Positions 28,559 to 38,148 of a stretch of 64,000 bases of DNA are shown piece by piece. Position 1 is the first letter of the stretch. Every line of letters starts with the position of its first letter. The notes under the pieces were generated by a model. The model ran no database searches. It saw only the letters and a program-made list of their open reading frames with translations, and was not told the DNA's origin. Source of the stretch: Desulfocapsaceae bacterium (GTDB lineage: Bacteria; Desulfobacterota; Desulfobulbia; Desulfobulbales; Desulfocapsaceae); contig JAUSAB010000048.1 in assembly GCA_030653035.1 (NCBI GenBank), positions 1-64,000 of the forward strand. The letters run 5' to 3'. The position numbers and the translations under genes are program-made.

Positions 28559-29260
28559 CTACCCCTTCATCCGGTAGCCGATCCCCCGCACCGTCTCGAT
28601 ACATTCTCCGGACGCCCCCAGTTTCTTTCTCAACCCGAAGACCTGAACATCCACCGCCCTCGGTGTAATGACATAGTCATAGCCCCGCACCCCATCAATA
28701 ATCTGCTGGCGGCTGAAGACCCAGCCTGGCCGCCGCGCCAGAAGATCGAGGATACTGAACTCGGTGACCGTCAGAGCAACAAGGCTGCCGGCCACCACAA
28801 CCTCATACCGTTTTGGATCAATGACAATATCATGCACCTTGAGCAGACCGTCTTTTGCTTCACTTCCGTCTTCCCCGGATAATTCCTCACGCCGACGCAA
28901 GGTCGCTTTAATCCGGGAAACCAGGATTTTCGGGCTGAAAGGCTTGGTAATATAATCGTCCGCACCCAGGTCAAGTCCGGCAGTCACATCATTCTCCTCT
29001 CCCTTGGCAGTCAGCATGATAATTGGCAGCCCCTTGGTTTGCGGGTCCTTGCGCAGAATCTTGCACACCTCAAAGCCATTAAGGCTGGGCAGCATGATAT
29101 CGAGCACCATCAAGTCCGGCAGCTCACGTTTCACACTCGCCAAGGCCTGCTCGCCATTCTCGGCATAGAGGACATGGAATCCAGCCTTTGCCAGGTTATA
29201 GCCAACAAGCTGCTGGATATTTTCGTCATCTTCGACAATGAGAATAGTTGCTCTTGCCAC
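28559..29260 (-). CDS. phoB: PhoB-type phosphate response regulator
   Basis: 233 residues. The receiver domain has acidic pair DD (about 11-12), phospho-acceptor Asp54 (MVLDIMLPSLNG), Thr (MLTAKGEEND) and Lys (TKPFSP). The OmpR/PhoB winged helix (about 135-232) ends ECIETVRGIGYRMKG. It is the last gene of the minus-strand pst-phoU-phoB unit. The cognate kinase gene phoR is not next to it but at 49.3-51.1 kb. It should bind the TAAC-type Pho boxes described upstream of pstS, the 36.4-kb porin and phoR. Confidence 0.92.
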   Translation of the reverse strand: MARATILIVEDDENIQQLVGYNLAKAGFHVLYAENGEQALASVKRELPDLMVLDIMLPSLNGFEVCKILRKDPQTKGLPIIMLTAKGEENDVTAGLDLGADDYITKPFSPKILVSRIKATLRRREELSGEDGSEAKDGLLKVHDIVIDPKRYEVVVAGSLVALTVTEFSILDLLARRPGWVFSRQQIIDGVRGYDYVITPRAVDVQVFGLRKKLGASGECIETVRGIGYRMKG

Positions 29261-29296
29261 TCTTAACTCCTTGTTTTATTAAAAATAATAAACTTA

Positions 29297-29980
29297 TCAC
29301 GAATGAATATGGCGGACAATCCGGCCCTGTTGCATATAAATAATGTCTTCGCAGATATTGGTACAGTGATCGGCAATACGTTCCGTGCTTCTGGCCACAC
29401 TGAGCAACTTGGCCAGATAGACATGCTGGGCCGGGTCGCTCATGATACTCTCTTCCAGCTCACGATAAATGGCGCGCTTGAACTGGTCCACTTCATCATC
29501 AGTCAGGCAGACCTTATAGGCAAGATCCGTGTCCTCGTGGACAAAGGCCTCCAGAGTCTGTCTAAACATCCACACTGTTTTATCAAACATCTCGTTAAAC
29601 ATATCCGGAATCTGCATCGCAGCGGAAAAAAATTGCACAGGATCGGCCTTATAGAGCAAGAGCACCTTATCAGCAATTTTTGCCACCAGATCGCCGATCC
29701 GTTCAAGATCACTATTTACTTTCAAGACCGTGACCAGAAAACGCAAATCGCTAGCCACCGGCTGATGCAGGGCCATAATACGCAGACATTCCTGCTCCAC
29801 ATCGATCTCAAGATGATCAATCTCACACTTATCTGTCTGCATGACCTGATAGGCCAGGCCAGGATTTTTCTCCACCAAGGCCTTGATCGCACACAGCATG
29901 TTCTCCTCAACAACGGTACTGAGATACACGATATGACCTTTCAAGGTCTCAATTTCAGTCTGGATATTATGCGCCATCAA
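29297..29980 (-). CDS. phoU: PhoU phosphate-signalling regulator
   Basis: 227 residues made of two three-helix PhoU repeats, each with the metal-binding E/D-xx-D pattern (DLERIGDLVAKIAD near 105; STERIADHCTNICEDI near 205). PhoU links the Pst transporter to PhoR and restrains phosphate uptake and Pho signalling. It sits between pstB (106 bases upstream) and phoB (37 bases downstream), the classic order. Confidence 0.94.
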   Translation of the reverse strand: MMAHNIQTEIETLKGHIVYLSTVVEENMLCAIKALVEKNPGLAYQVMQTDKCEIDHLEIDVEQECLRIMALHQPVASDLRFLVTVLKVNSDLERIGDLVAKIADKVLLLYKADPVQFFSAAMQIPDMFNEMFDKTVWMFRQTLEAFVHEDTDLAYKVCLTDDEVDQFKRAIYRELEESIMSDPAQHVYLAKLLSVARSTERIADHCTNICEDIIYMQQGRIVRHIHS

Positions 29981-30085
29981 GGTACTCCTTCTGTCCTTTC
30001 AGAACCTTTATCAATCAATAACAAACATGGCCAATACGTCAACTCCGGCCCCCAAGACTACTCCCTGGTGAGCCACCCACGATTT

Positions 30086-30874
30086 TCACCCAAAACGGCC
30101 GGTGATATAATCCTCGGTTTCCTTGCGTTCAGGGACGGTAAACAGCTTCTGGGTCGGCCCGTATTCAATCAATTCACCCAGATACATATAAGCAGTATAA
30201 TCAGAAATACGCGCCGCCTGCTGCATATTATGGGTCACAATAATAATTGTATATTCACCCCGCAACTCCCGGATGAGATCCTCAATCCGGGACGTTGACC
30301 GGGGGTCAAGGGCCGAACACGGTTCATCCATCAGGATAATCTCGGGATTGACGGCCACTGCCCGGGCAATGCAGAGCCGTTGCATCTGGCCCCCGGAAAG
30401 GCCCATGGCCGATTGATGTAGACGGTCTTTTACCTCATCCCACAGAGCTGCTCGTTTCAGACTCTGCTCCACGGCCTGATCCAACACTCCCCGGTCTTTG
30501 ATCCCGGCAATACGCAGGCCATAGATGACATTTTCATAGATGGATTTGGGAAAGGGATTCCACTTCTGAAACACCATCCCCACCTTGCGCCTCAGTTCAA
30601 TGACATCAAGGGATGGATCGTTGATATTTTCACCATCAATGGCAATCAGCCCTTCGATCCGCAACCCCTCAACCAGGTCATTCATCCGGTTGATACAACG
30701 AAGAAAAGTCGATTTCCCGCAACCGGAAGGACCGATCAGGGCCGTTACCTGACTCCGCGGTATCCCAAAACTCATATCCTTGAGCGCTTGACTGGCACCA
30801 TAAAAGAGATTCAGGTGCTCGACCGCAACCTGCGGAGTGTCAATAGCCATGATGGCAGTATCAGAGTGTGACAT
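30086..30874 (-). CDS. pstB: phosphate ABC transporter ATP-binding subunit
   Basis: 262 residues. Walker [10 protein letters not shown] (about 53-61), the PstB-specific [12 protein letters not shown]-loop [17 protein letters not shown], signature LSGGQMQR and Walker [14 protein letters not shown] are all intact. It dimerises beneath PstA/PstC at the inner membrane. The start ATG at 30874 lies 13 bases after the pstA stop. The C-terminus ends ITGRFG as is common in PstB. Confidence 0.96.
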   Translation of the reverse strand: MSHSDTAIMAIDTPQVAVEHLNLFYGASQALKDMSFGIPRSQVTALIGPSGCGKSTFLRCINRMNDLVEGLRIEGLIAIDGENINDPSLDVIELRRKVGMVFQKWNPFPKSIYENVIYGLRIAGIKDRGVLDQAVEQSLKRAALWDEVKDRLHQSAMGLSGGQMQRLCIARAVAVNPEIILMDEPCSALDPRSTSRIEDLIRELRGEYTIIIVTHNMQQAARISDYTAYMYLGELIEYGPTQKLFTVPERKETEDYITGRFG

Positions 30875-30887
30875 TGTGTATCCTTAT

Positions 30888-32516
30888 TTATAGGTCGGCC
30901 ACGGAGAACCGCTCGCGCATCTTATTACGCAGATGGATTGCCGTGCTCGTCATGATGAGTACGATCAGAATCAACAACAAGGTGGTGACATAGACCATGG
31001 GCTTTGCCGCCTCGACATTGGGGGATTGGAAACCGATGTCGTAGATATGAAAGCCGAGGTGCATAAACTTGCGATCCAGGTGCAGATAGGGAAAGCTGCC
31101 ATCAAGCGGCAGAGCCGGCGCAAGCTTGACCACACCGGTGATCATCAGCGGCGCCACTTCGCCTGCGGCCCGGGCCATGGCCAGGATAAACCCGGTCAGG
31201 ATCCCAGGGGAAGCCATAGGCAACAGGATCCTGGTCAGGGTCTGAAACTTGGTGGCGGCCAGGGCCTGAGATCCTTCCCGGATACCAGGGGGGATCGCCC
31301 CCAGGGCCTCTTCAGTGGCGACAATGACCACCGGCACGGTCAGAAGCCCCAGGGTCAGACTGGCCCAGAGAATCCCGCCCGTGCCAAAGGTGGGAGTCGG
31401 TAACATTTCCGGGAAAAAAAGCTGATCGATCTGACCGCCGACACCATACACAAAAAAGCCCAGACCAAAAATACCGTAAACAATGGAAGGGATACCCGCC
31501 AGATTATTAACGGCAATACGCACCATTTTGACCAGATAGCCGTCTTTTGCATATTCACGCAGATAAATCCCGGCAATGACCCCGACTGGAAAAGAGAGGA
31601 TGCTCATCAATAAAATCAGCATAATCGTGCCGAAGATCGCCGGGAACAACCCTCCTTCGGTATTGGATTCCCGCGGCTCAGCAAAGAGCAGCTCTCCCAG
31701 TCGTTTTCCATAATAGCTGCATTTTTGCAGCCATGACATGGAATTGGGTTGATAACAGCGGACGATATTGGCCAGGGCAATGATTTTTTCCTGGCCGCCC
31801 GCATCCACCATCACGGCCACATTGGCCGAGACGATTGCTCGTTTGCTGCCAAGAAGCACAACCAACCGGTCAAACTCGGCCTTGATATTTTTTTCCTCCT
31901 CCTGTAAGGCCGCGGCCACAGGGGTATTCTCTTCCTTATGATACCGCAACCGGGCAAGCTTGTTATTGCTCTGTTCCACCTGGCGATTGAGGGTGGCAAT
32001 CTGCCTGTCAATCTCTGCAACCTCGGCTTGCTGCGGCAGGATGGCATCAAGGGCTGCCTGCAGGCTCTTTTTTTTATCTGCGGGTAAAATCAGACCAGGG
32101 ATTTTCAATTCCTTCAAGGAACCGTAAAAATTACCATGCTCCTGCCGTTCCAAAACATAAATCTCCGGCGGCAGGCTGAAGTTACTGACACTCGCCTCAT
32201 CGACCCACTTGAAATCAAGACCATAGAGATCGCGGTTGCCGATCTTGAACTGCACCCTTTTTTTCCCGGTAGCCGGATTTTCTTCTTCCTGGATCACTTC
32301 ACCAAGCAGATGGCCGCCATCGGTCAAGGTTGCCAAGGTCACTTTCTTGGGCCAAAAAACCATGACCCCATTGGCTAGGACCACATAAAAGAGGAGAAAA
32401 GTCATAAAAAGGATAAGTGAGAGCGCAAGACTCGTGGCCCACACAAAGGGTTCTCCCTGCCGCCAGAATTTTTTTGTCACCATCATTTTTCCTTTATCTC
32501 CTTTAATAGCGGCCAT
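30888..32516 (-). CDS. pstA: phosphate ABC transporter permease PstA, long form
   Basis: 542 residues, nearly twice the roughly 290-residue E. coli protein. One membrane helix (about 24-50) is followed by an inserted soluble region (about 55-270) with a coiled-coil stretch (AEVDRQIATLNRQVEQSNNK-like, about 140-185). The standard permease core (about 285-535) includes the EAA loop REGSQALAATKFQTLTRILL. The long form occurs in several Gram-negative lineages together with a long PstC, as here. The start overlaps the pstC end by 14 bases. Confidence 0.9.
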   Translation of the reverse strand: MAAIKGDKGKMMVTKKFWRQGEPFVWATSLALSLILFMTFLLFYVVLANGVMVFWPKKVTLATLTDGGHLLGEVIQEEENPATGKKRVQFKIGNRDLYGLDFKWVDEASVSNFSLPPEIYVLERQEHGNFYGSLKELKIPGLILPADKKKSLQAALDAILPQQAEVAEIDRQIATLNRQVEQSNNKLARLRYHKEENTPVAAALQEEEKNIKAEFDRLVVLLGSKRAIVSANVAVMVDAGGQEKIIALANIVRCYQPNSMSWLQKCSYYGKRLGELLFAEPRESNTEGGLFPAIFGTIMLILLMSILSFPVGVIAGIYLREYAKDGYLVKMVRIAVNNLAGIPSIVYGIFGLGFFVYGVGGQIDQLFFPEMLPTPTFGTGGILWASLTLGLLTVPVVIVATEEALGAIPPGIREGSQALAATKFQTLTRILLPMASPGILTGFILAMARAAGEVAPLMITGVVKLAPALPLDGSFPYLHLDRKFMHLGFHIYDIGFQSPNVEAAKPMVYVTTLLLILIVLIMTSTAIHLRNKMRERFSVADL

Positions 32517-34737
32517 ATTTTTTTCGCAACCGCTCTCGTATCACTTCCGCTCCGGTATTGAGAATAAAAGTCAGGGCAAACAGAAGCGTGGCACAAAGAA
32601 AAAGCACCCGATACAAGGTTCCATTAAAAGGCGCCTCCGGGATCTCCACCGCAATGTTAGCAGACAAAGTTCGCATCCCGTTAAAGAGTGACCAGTCCAT
32701 GATGGGGGTATTGCCGGTGGCCATGAGGACAATCATGGTCTCCCCCACTGCCCGGCCAAAACCGATCATGATGGCGGCAAAGATTCCGGGACTGGCCGAG
32801 GGCAGCACTACCCGCCAGATGGTCTGCCAGCGGCTGGCGCCAAGGGCCAGAGAGGCTGCCGTCAGACTGGAGGGGATATTAGAGATGGCATCTTCGGTAA
32901 TAGAAAAAATAATGGGGATGATGGCAATACCGAGGCCAAAGGCAATGATAATACTGTTACGCTGATCATAGCGAACGCCAAGATCACTATAGAGCCATTG
33001 CAGAAAATTGCCGCCAAAAAGCAACCGTTCCACTCCCGGGGCCAGCCATAGCGACAAGGCGGCCGTCAAGAGAATGACCGGCACCAGCAACAGAAATTCA
33101 TAACCATTACAACGGTTTTGCAGGGTGGGGGTTCTGTAGTATGGCTGCATGAGCAGCATCATACTAACCAGAACCAGGGGGAGAAGCAGGCAAAAGCAGA
33201 TAATTGCCAGGATTGACTTTTCAACAAGGGGCCCCAGCCACAAGGCAATAAGAAAGCCTATGACCACCGAGGGCACCGAGGCCATAATCTCAATCAACGG
33301 TTTGATATTTTTCTTGAAGGTATAGCTGGTAAACTGGCTGGTATAAACGGCACCAAAAAGGGAAAGCGGAATCGCAAAAATCATGGCATACAAGGTGCCT
33401 TTAATGGTGCCGAACAGGAGAGGCACCAGACTGAATTTTGCCTCAAAGTCATCGTTGCCGGCAGAGGATTGCCAGACATACTCCGGTTTATCATAACTTT
33501 CATACCGCACCTTGCCAAAAAGGGTCTTCACACTCACCTCCGGATGCGGATTATCAACATTCCAGACAATAAGTTTTTTGTTCCGGTCAAGGCCTATCAG
33601 GCTGTTATCACTCCCGGAAATGGCAAAACTTGTCAAGTGCTGCTCAATATCAAGCAGGTGATTTTCACTGGACATATGGTCATAATGGACCCTGCCGTCA
33701 GCATCAAAGCTGACAATCGTTTTAGTGCGGCGCGAGGCGACAATAGTTACAACAGCAGCCGTATGCGGGACAAGCTGATGAATTTTGCGAAGTTTTTTTA
33801 CCTTCCCCGCCCCTTCTCCGCTCCAGACCAGACTCCAGGTAGCAAGGCCACCTTTGACATCACCAACCGCTACCGACATATCACCAAAGACCATGGTCAA
33901 GGCACTGATAGCCTGTTTGTCCGCGGTCGCCACCACATTATCGGTGAGGCTGGCCCCATCACTTTGACTTACATCCCAACGCAACAGACTCCCGGAATCT
34001 GTGCCGGCAAAAAGGGTGTCCCCCTTTTCATCAAGGGTAAAGGCCATAATCTTCCCAGGAGGATCATGCTGAACAGGAAAAGAAAAATCCTCTTTTTTCT
34101 CATTGCCAAAGAGATCAGTCGTGGTCACCTGCTGCGTTACCTGAAAACTGTTGTCATCAAGAAGCACTACCTTGGTCAGACGACCATCTTCGGTCTTGCG
34201 GATAGCGGCATGCAAGACTTTGGCCGTTGCCACTCCTGTCTCTGGCGGAAATTCAGCAAGAGTCTGGATCTCAGGTTTGACAGTACGCTTTCCTTCTTTG
34301 TCAAAAAGAAACCGGAACGAAACCTCGGTCATGCTGGTACTCTTATCCGCCCACAGCAGAGTGTACTGATTATTTTTATGCAACTCGATGGATTGCAGCG
34401 GAACTTTCTTGTCAGCAACAGCCGCCAAACTCAAAAAGGATGCGCCCTTGGCCAGGTTATAAAAGATAAAGACACCCCGATCATTCAAGGTATAGGCGAT
34501 CTCCTGATAATCATCAACCCCCATGGCCAGCAACGCTTCTGGTGGGGAAGAGAGCGGAAACTGAAAGACAATATTGGTCCGGGCCGACTGAAAAAGAGGA
34601 ATAGTCACGCGGACGATCAGGACCAGAATAGCAATCACACTGGCAATAACCAGCAGCCCGCCCAAAGTAATAATCCGGGTGGCAATACGATCCTGAAGGC
34701 GGACTTTTTTTATGAACTGTTTATCAAGTTTTTGCAT
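32503..34737 (-). CDS. pstC: phosphate ABC transporter permease PstC, long form with WD-like insert
   Basis: 744 residues against about 320 in E. coli. After a first membrane helix (about 25-50) comes a long periplasm-facing insert (about 55-400) of repeated strands ending in Trp/Asp-type motifs (LLRWDVSQ, GLATWSL, LIVWNVDN) that look like beta-propeller blades. The permease core (about 430-740) has the EAA loop ASLALGASRWQTIWRVVLPS. It pairs with the long PstA. A repeat-family palindrome lies between pstS and this gene. Confidence 0.9.
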   Translation of the reverse strand: MQKLDKQFIKKVRLQDRIATRIITLGGLLVIASVIAILVLIVRVTIPLFQSARTNIVFQFPLSSPPEALLAMGVDDYQEIAYTLNDRGVFIFYNLAKGASFLSLAAVADKKVPLQSIELHKNNQYTLLWADKSTSMTEVSFRFLFDKEGKRTVKPEIQTLAEFPPETGVATAKVLHAAIRKTEDGRLTKVVLLDDNSFQVTQQVTTTDLFGNEKKEDFSFPVQHDPPGKIMAFTLDEKGDTLFAGTDSGSLLRWDVSQSDGASLTDNVVATADKQAISALTMVFGDMSVAVGDVKGGLATWSLVWSGEGAGKVKKLRKIHQLVPHTAAVVTIVASRRTKTIVSFDADGRVHYDHMSSENHLLDIEQHLTSFAISGSDNSLIGLDRNKKLIVWNVDNPHPEVSVKTLFGKVRYESYDKPEYVWQSSAGNDDFEAKFSLVPLLFGTIKGTLYAMIFAIPLSLFGAVYTSQFTSYTFKKNIKPLIEIMASVPSVVIGFLIALWLGPLVEKSILAIICFCLLLPLVLVSMMLLMQPYYRTPTLQNRCNGYEFLLLVPVILLTAALSLWLAPGVERLLFGGNFLQWLYSDLGVRYDQRNSIIIAFGLGIAIIPIIFSITEDAISNIPSSLTAASLALGASRWQTIWRVVLPSASPGIFAAIMIGFGRAVGETMIVLMATGNTPIMDWSLFNGMRTLSANIAVEIPEAPFNGTLYRVLFLCATLLFALTFILNTGAEVIRERLRKKYGRY

Positions 34738-34760
34738 GGAATCCTGGAAGGTTCAATATT

Positions 34761-34858
34761 AAAAGCTGAAGGCTAAAGATTAAAAACTGTCGGTAGTACT
34801 GCCGCACCGTATATTTCATGATGCTTTCCCGTCAGTCTTCAGTCTTCAGCCTATCTAC
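34761..34858. repeat. palindromic repeat copy 4 (GGCTGAAGG family), within the pst operon
   Basis: Left half AAAAGCTGAAGGCTAAAG. Right half CAGTCTTCAGTCTTCAGCC then TATCTACTATC. It begins 11 bases beyond the pstS stop (34870-34872, minus strand) and lies between pstS and pstC. Hairpins at this place in other bacteria stabilise pstS mRNA and lower downstream expression, so a similar effect is plausible here. Confidence 0.8.
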
Positions 34859-34869
34859 TATCTGTCTTC

Positions 34870-35865
34870 CTAATTCAACTTCGCCAATTCCTTTGCTACG
34901 ACTTCAGCAGGCAGCGGCATAAACCCGTCTTTCACCACAATCTCCTGACCCTCTTTAGAAAGGATATACTTCAGGAATTCAGCAGCCACAGGCGATAACG
35001 GTTTGTTTGGTTCCTTACCGACATAGATAAGAAGGGTCCGAGACAGAGGATATTTCCCGGAAAGAACATTCTCATAAGTGGCCTCAGCGGCAGGCGCACC
35101 TTCTTTAGCGCTCAAGGCAACGGCCTTCACCCCGGAGGTTTTATAGCCGATACCGGAATAGCCGATACCGGAACGATCCTCGGTAACACCCATAACCACA
35201 GAGGCTGATCCCGGCTGTTCCTTGACAGTGTCCTTATAGTCGCCCTTGGCCAGTGCATGTTCCTTAAAAAATCCGTAGGTACCGGAAGCAGAATTACGAC
35301 CAAACAGACTGAGAGGCAGGTTCGCCCATTCACCGGTCAGACCAAGCTGCCCCCAGGTCTTATAATCCTCAGCAATGCCGCCCTTATGGGTCTTTGAAAA
35401 AATGGCATCAACTTGAGGCAGGGTGAGAGACTTGATCGGATTGTCCTTATTGACAAAGACAGCCAGGGAATCGAGGGCCACGCCAATACTGGTCACCTTG
35501 TAGCCATACTTGCTGACGAAGGCATCTTCCTCATCTTTCTTCATGGGCCGAGACATGGGGCCTAATTGGGCAGTTCCCGCGACCAGGGCCGGCGGCGCCG
35601 TGGTTGACCCTTTGCCTTCGATCTGGATACGGACATTAGGGTACTCCTTACGGAATCCTTCCGCCCAATAGGCCATCAGATTGTTCAAGGTATCAGAGCC
35701 GATACTGTCCAGATTACCGGACACCCCGCTGACCTTCTTGTATGGGGCAATCTTGGGATCAACTTCAACAGCGGCCAAAGCGCCGGTGGTGGTCACGGCC
35801 ACCAGACAACCTGCCACTATTGCCTTCTTCAGTGATTTTCCGATCAAACTTTTCTGCATCTTCAT
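34870..35865 (-). CDS. pstS: phosphate ABC transporter substrate-binding protein
   Basis: From the ATG at 35865 ([20 protein letters not shown]) the product is 331 residues, with AAGGAG 8 bases ahead; a TTG at 35886 would overlap that site and is rejected. Signal peptide about 1-32. Phosphate-site motifs: [38 protein letters not shown], and [17 protein letters not shown]. The tail [18 protein letters not shown] is typical. It is the first gene of pstSCAB-phoUB and has a Pho box and -10 upstream. Confidence 0.95.
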   Translation of the reverse strand: MKMQKSLIGKSLKKAIVAGCLVAVTTTGALAAVEVDPKIAPYKKVSGVSGNLDSIGSDTLNNLMAYWAEGFRKEYPNVRIQIEGKGSTTAPPALVAGTAQLGPMSRPMKKDEEDAFVSKYGYKVTSIGVALDSLAVFVNKDNPIKSLTLPQVDAIFSKTHKGGIAEDYKTWGQLGLTGEWANLPLSLFGRNSASGTYGFFKEHALAKGDYKDTVKEQPGSASVVMGVTEDRSGIGYSGIGYKTSGVKAVALSAKEGAPAAEATYENVLSGKYPLSRTLLIYVGKEPNKPLSPVAAEFLKYILSKEGQEIVVKDGFMPLPAEVVAKELAKLN

Positions 35866-35937
35866 TTTTTGCATCTCCTTTAACAAGAGTTTGAGTGGCT
35901 TATACCCGAAGGGTCCTTGCCGGTAAGTGATGCGCCT

Positions 35938-35979
35938 ACAATGCCTCCCTCTTGTTAGGATTTGGTTAGGATTACATTA
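35938..35979 (-). promoter_or_regulatory. Pho box and -10 for pstS
   Basis: On the minus strand the half-sites TAAT, TAAC, TAAC are spaced exactly 11 bp apart (35979-35976, 35968-35965, 35957-35954). After 10 bp comes CATTGT (35943-35938). PhoB boxes are direct repeats with an 11-bp period placed 10-11 bp before the -10, so this fits, with TAAC as core instead of the E. coli GTCA. The same layout recurs at two other sites in this window. Confidence 0.75.
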
Positions 35980-36033
35980 AGGGACGAACAGGGTTTTGAT
36001 GGCGACCCTCCTTCCCCTCTTCCCGGGAATCTT

Positions 36034-36099
36034 CCTAACCAACAATTAACGACCTGCTAACATTGCAGTAACCCTATCCTAAAATAACTCCGCTATTGT
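36034..36099 (+). promoter_or_regulatory. five phased Pho half-sites and -10 for the 36.4-kb porin
   Basis: TAAC cores at 36036, 36047, 36058 and 36069 and TAAA at 36080 are all spaced exactly 11 bp. After a 10-bp gap comes TATTGT (36094-36099). The orientation points to the porin gene at 36384, giving a leader of about 275 bases. This is the longest phased array in the window and predicts strong PhoB binding. Confidence 0.78.
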
Positions 36100-36246
36100 C
36101 ACGGCACATTGAGAGTCAAAAGATGAATGAATCTTGATGAATTAATAAACGCCCAATGGGGCAAGCAGGTAAGTGATTGATTCAAAACGAGAAGACACTC
36201 AAACAGTAGAAAAATTAATGCCGTCATCGGGATGGCAAAAACAGCA

Positions 36247-36356
36247 TAAGGTGCCGGTCACTTTTCATCCGTCCTTGGAACAAGCGACACAAGGCCATCC
36301 TTGGCCGTCGTGACAAAATGATCCAAAACGCACTGGTTATTTCGTAACGGCACCTC
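36247..36356. repeat. about 110-bp element with GGTGCCG-type ends in the porin leader
   Basis: Left end AAGGTGCCGGTCAC and right end GGTTATTTCGTAACGGCACC are inverted relatives. The right end contains the reverse complement of the 16-mer GCCGTTACGAAATAAC found at 4821-4836. The interior (TTTTCATCCGTCC ... AACAAGCGACAC) resembles a stretch near 5490-5520 (CTTCTCATCCATCC ... AGCAAGCGACAC). It sits between the Pho promoter and the porin start, so it would be in the transcript leader. Confidence 0.55.
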
Positions 36357-36383
36357 AATCTTTTGGGAGAAAGGAGAAAAAAA

Positions 36384-37745
36384 ATGAAAAAAGTATTATC
36401 AACGGTGGCCGCCCTTGGCTTCTGTCTGTACCTTCCTGCGGCCGCTCTGGCCGGAGGAAGCACGTCTAATGATGCAATTTTACGGGAGCTTCAGGAGTTG
36501 CGGGCCCAGGTTTCCAACCAGCAGGCGGAGATTGACATGCTCAAAGGCCAGAAGACCTCTGCTCCGGCAGACATGGAATACGTGAAGACCAAGGTCGCCG
36601 CTCAGGGTGAACACATTGAGGCCCTGGAGGCCAAAAAAGGCTTTGCCGTTTCCGGCAATGAGTTTATTGACGGCATTAAACTGAAGGGAGACCTGCGCGT
36701 CCGGTATGAGATGCGCGACAAAGAGTACAAAGACGGAATGGGAACAGATCTCACTCGCGAGCGTTTCCGTACCCGCTTTCGGCTGGGTGGTGTCTGGGAT
36801 AACAAGGCAGAAAACTGGCAGATGGGCGCAGGCCTTGCGTCCGGCAGTGACGATCCAACCAGCACTAATGATACCTGGAGTGAGGTCAAACCCTTTGAAA
36901 CCGGAGACATCCGTCTTGACTATGCCTATGCCAAACACAAATGGAATGATTTCAGCATGACCCTGGGCCAAGCTGAAAATCCCTATAAAACCTCCTGGGT
37001 CCTCTGGGACGGCGATGTACGGCTTGCCGGCATGACCCTGGCCTATGGTCAAAAAGAAGGCGTGTTTGCCATGGGTGGTGCCTATGGGGCCAAACTGGTT
37101 ATGGATGATGACACATCCATGCTCTATATGGGACAGGTTGGCTATAACGGTACGTTCAGCGAAAAAGGCAAGTTCACAGTTGCCACCGGCTATCATACCT
37201 ATGGCAAGGAAATGATCAACGAAGAATATGCACTTGATCATGATGCCGCTGATCTAGATACCAAGTCAGCTTTTGGTCTTGGCAGTGTTGATCCTAACAC
37301 CTATGAGCTGAATATCGGCGACATCTATGGTGATGTCAGTTTCCCGGCCGGTCCGGTTAAGCTCAAGATGTATGGTCAGGCCTGGATGAACTTTGGAGCC
37401 GATGGCGCGCACGGTCAGGCCGGCAGCAAATTCCCGGAATTACCTGAGGATAATAACATGGGTTGGGTTGCAGGCATTGACGGCACATTCAATGACTTCA
37501 AACTTGGTTACGCCTACTCCGTGGTTGAGGCCGATTCCCTGTTCGGATACCTCTCCGACTCAGATTTTGGCGACGGTCTCTCCAAAACCAATAAACAAGG
37601 TCACCGCGTTCAACTGGGCTACAGCCTGACCAAAAACTGGTCAACCGATTTTACCTTTCTCAACTTTGAGCGTGTTGAAGACTTTGCCAGCGCCAAGGAA
37701 GATCAAGTCAGCATCTACCAGATCGACGTAAACTATAAATTTTAG
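36384..37745 (+). CDS. outer-membrane porin, predicted phosphate-starvation induced
   Basis: From the ATG at 36384 (MKKVLSTVAALGF) with AAGGAG 7 bases ahead, 453 residues. Signal peptide about 1-25 (ending AALAGG). A coiled coil (about 35-85, LRELQELRAQVSNQQAEIDM) follows, then a strand-rich barrel starting LKGDLRVRYEMR and ending YQIDVNYKF with the terminal Phe. This layout is that of trimeric porins with a periplasmic coiled-coil stalk. Its gene is divergent from pstS and has five phased Pho half-sites upstream, so a phosphate or polyphosphate channel comparable in role to OprP/PhoE is inferred. Specificity is not visible. Confidence 0.82.
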   Translation: MKKVLSTVAALGFCLYLPAAALAGGSTSNDAILRELQELRAQVSNQQAEIDMLKGQKTSAPADMEYVKTKVAAQGEHIEALEAKKGFAVSGNEFIDGIKLKGDLRVRYEMRDKEYKDGMGTDLTRERFRTRFRLGGVWDNKAENWQMGAGLASGSDDPTSTNDTWSEVKPFETGDIRLDYAYAKHKWNDFSMTLGQAENPYKTSWVLWDGDVRLAGMTLAYGQKEGVFAMGGAYGAKLVMDDDTSMLYMGQVGYNGTFSEKGKFTVATGYHTYGKEMINEEYALDHDAADLDTKSAFGLGSVDPNTYELNIGDIYGDVSFPAGPVKLKMYGQAWMNFGADGAHGQAGSKFPELPEDNNMGWVAGIDGTFNDFKLGYAYSVVEADSLFGYLSDSDFGDGLSKTNKQGHRVQLGYSLTKNWSTDFTFLNFERVEDFASAKEDQVSIYQIDVNYKF

Positions 37746-38065
37746 GGTTTGCCCATAAAAAAACCGCAACACCTGATCCCCTCACCAACCAGCCTTGTCT
37801 GTCCCGCAGACAGGGCTGGCTTCCCTCATGTTCCCCCCTACCTCTTCTCTTCATCTTCAAGACATTCCACGCTGCCCGAGACATTCTCCCCACAACTTTT
37901 CCCCCTTTGTACGGCGCAAAGCCATCCCGGAACTCGCAAAAATCGTAGTGGCAAATTAACCTTCCTTTGAAATTCAAAAGAATATATACTAACAATTGAG
38001 ACGGGTCAGTAAGACAACGGACAGGCAGGACATACTGGCGAAGCAGGCCTTTAGCCATTAACATC
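37746..38065. other. intergenic region before yfiR-like gene
   Basis: 320 bases. No gene was recognised. A possible -10 TATACT lies at 37985-37990 without a good -35. From 38006 on, the sequence is duplicated near 43.0 kb. No T-tailed terminator for the porin gene was seen. Confidence 0.4.
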
Positions 38066-38148
38066 ATGAACAGATACCTCCAAACGCTACTGCTCGTACT
38101 TACTTTGATCCTGCTGAGCAATCAGATGCTCTGGGCAAAAGGACCTGC
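38006..38148 (+). repeat. direct repeat, left copy (yfiR leader and first codons)
   Basis: About 143 bases starting TCAGTAAGACAACGGACAGG and running through the first 27 codons of the yfiR-like gene recur at 43001-43144 with few mismatches and one indel. The copies are about 5 kb apart in the same orientation, flanking the whole yfiR/kinase/TonB-receptor module. Confidence 0.9.

Noticed and set aside
33469-34776. 435-codon open frame antisense to pstC
   Set aside because: Shadow of pstC; composition is His/Asn/Lys-rich without a fold pattern, and it has no start signals.
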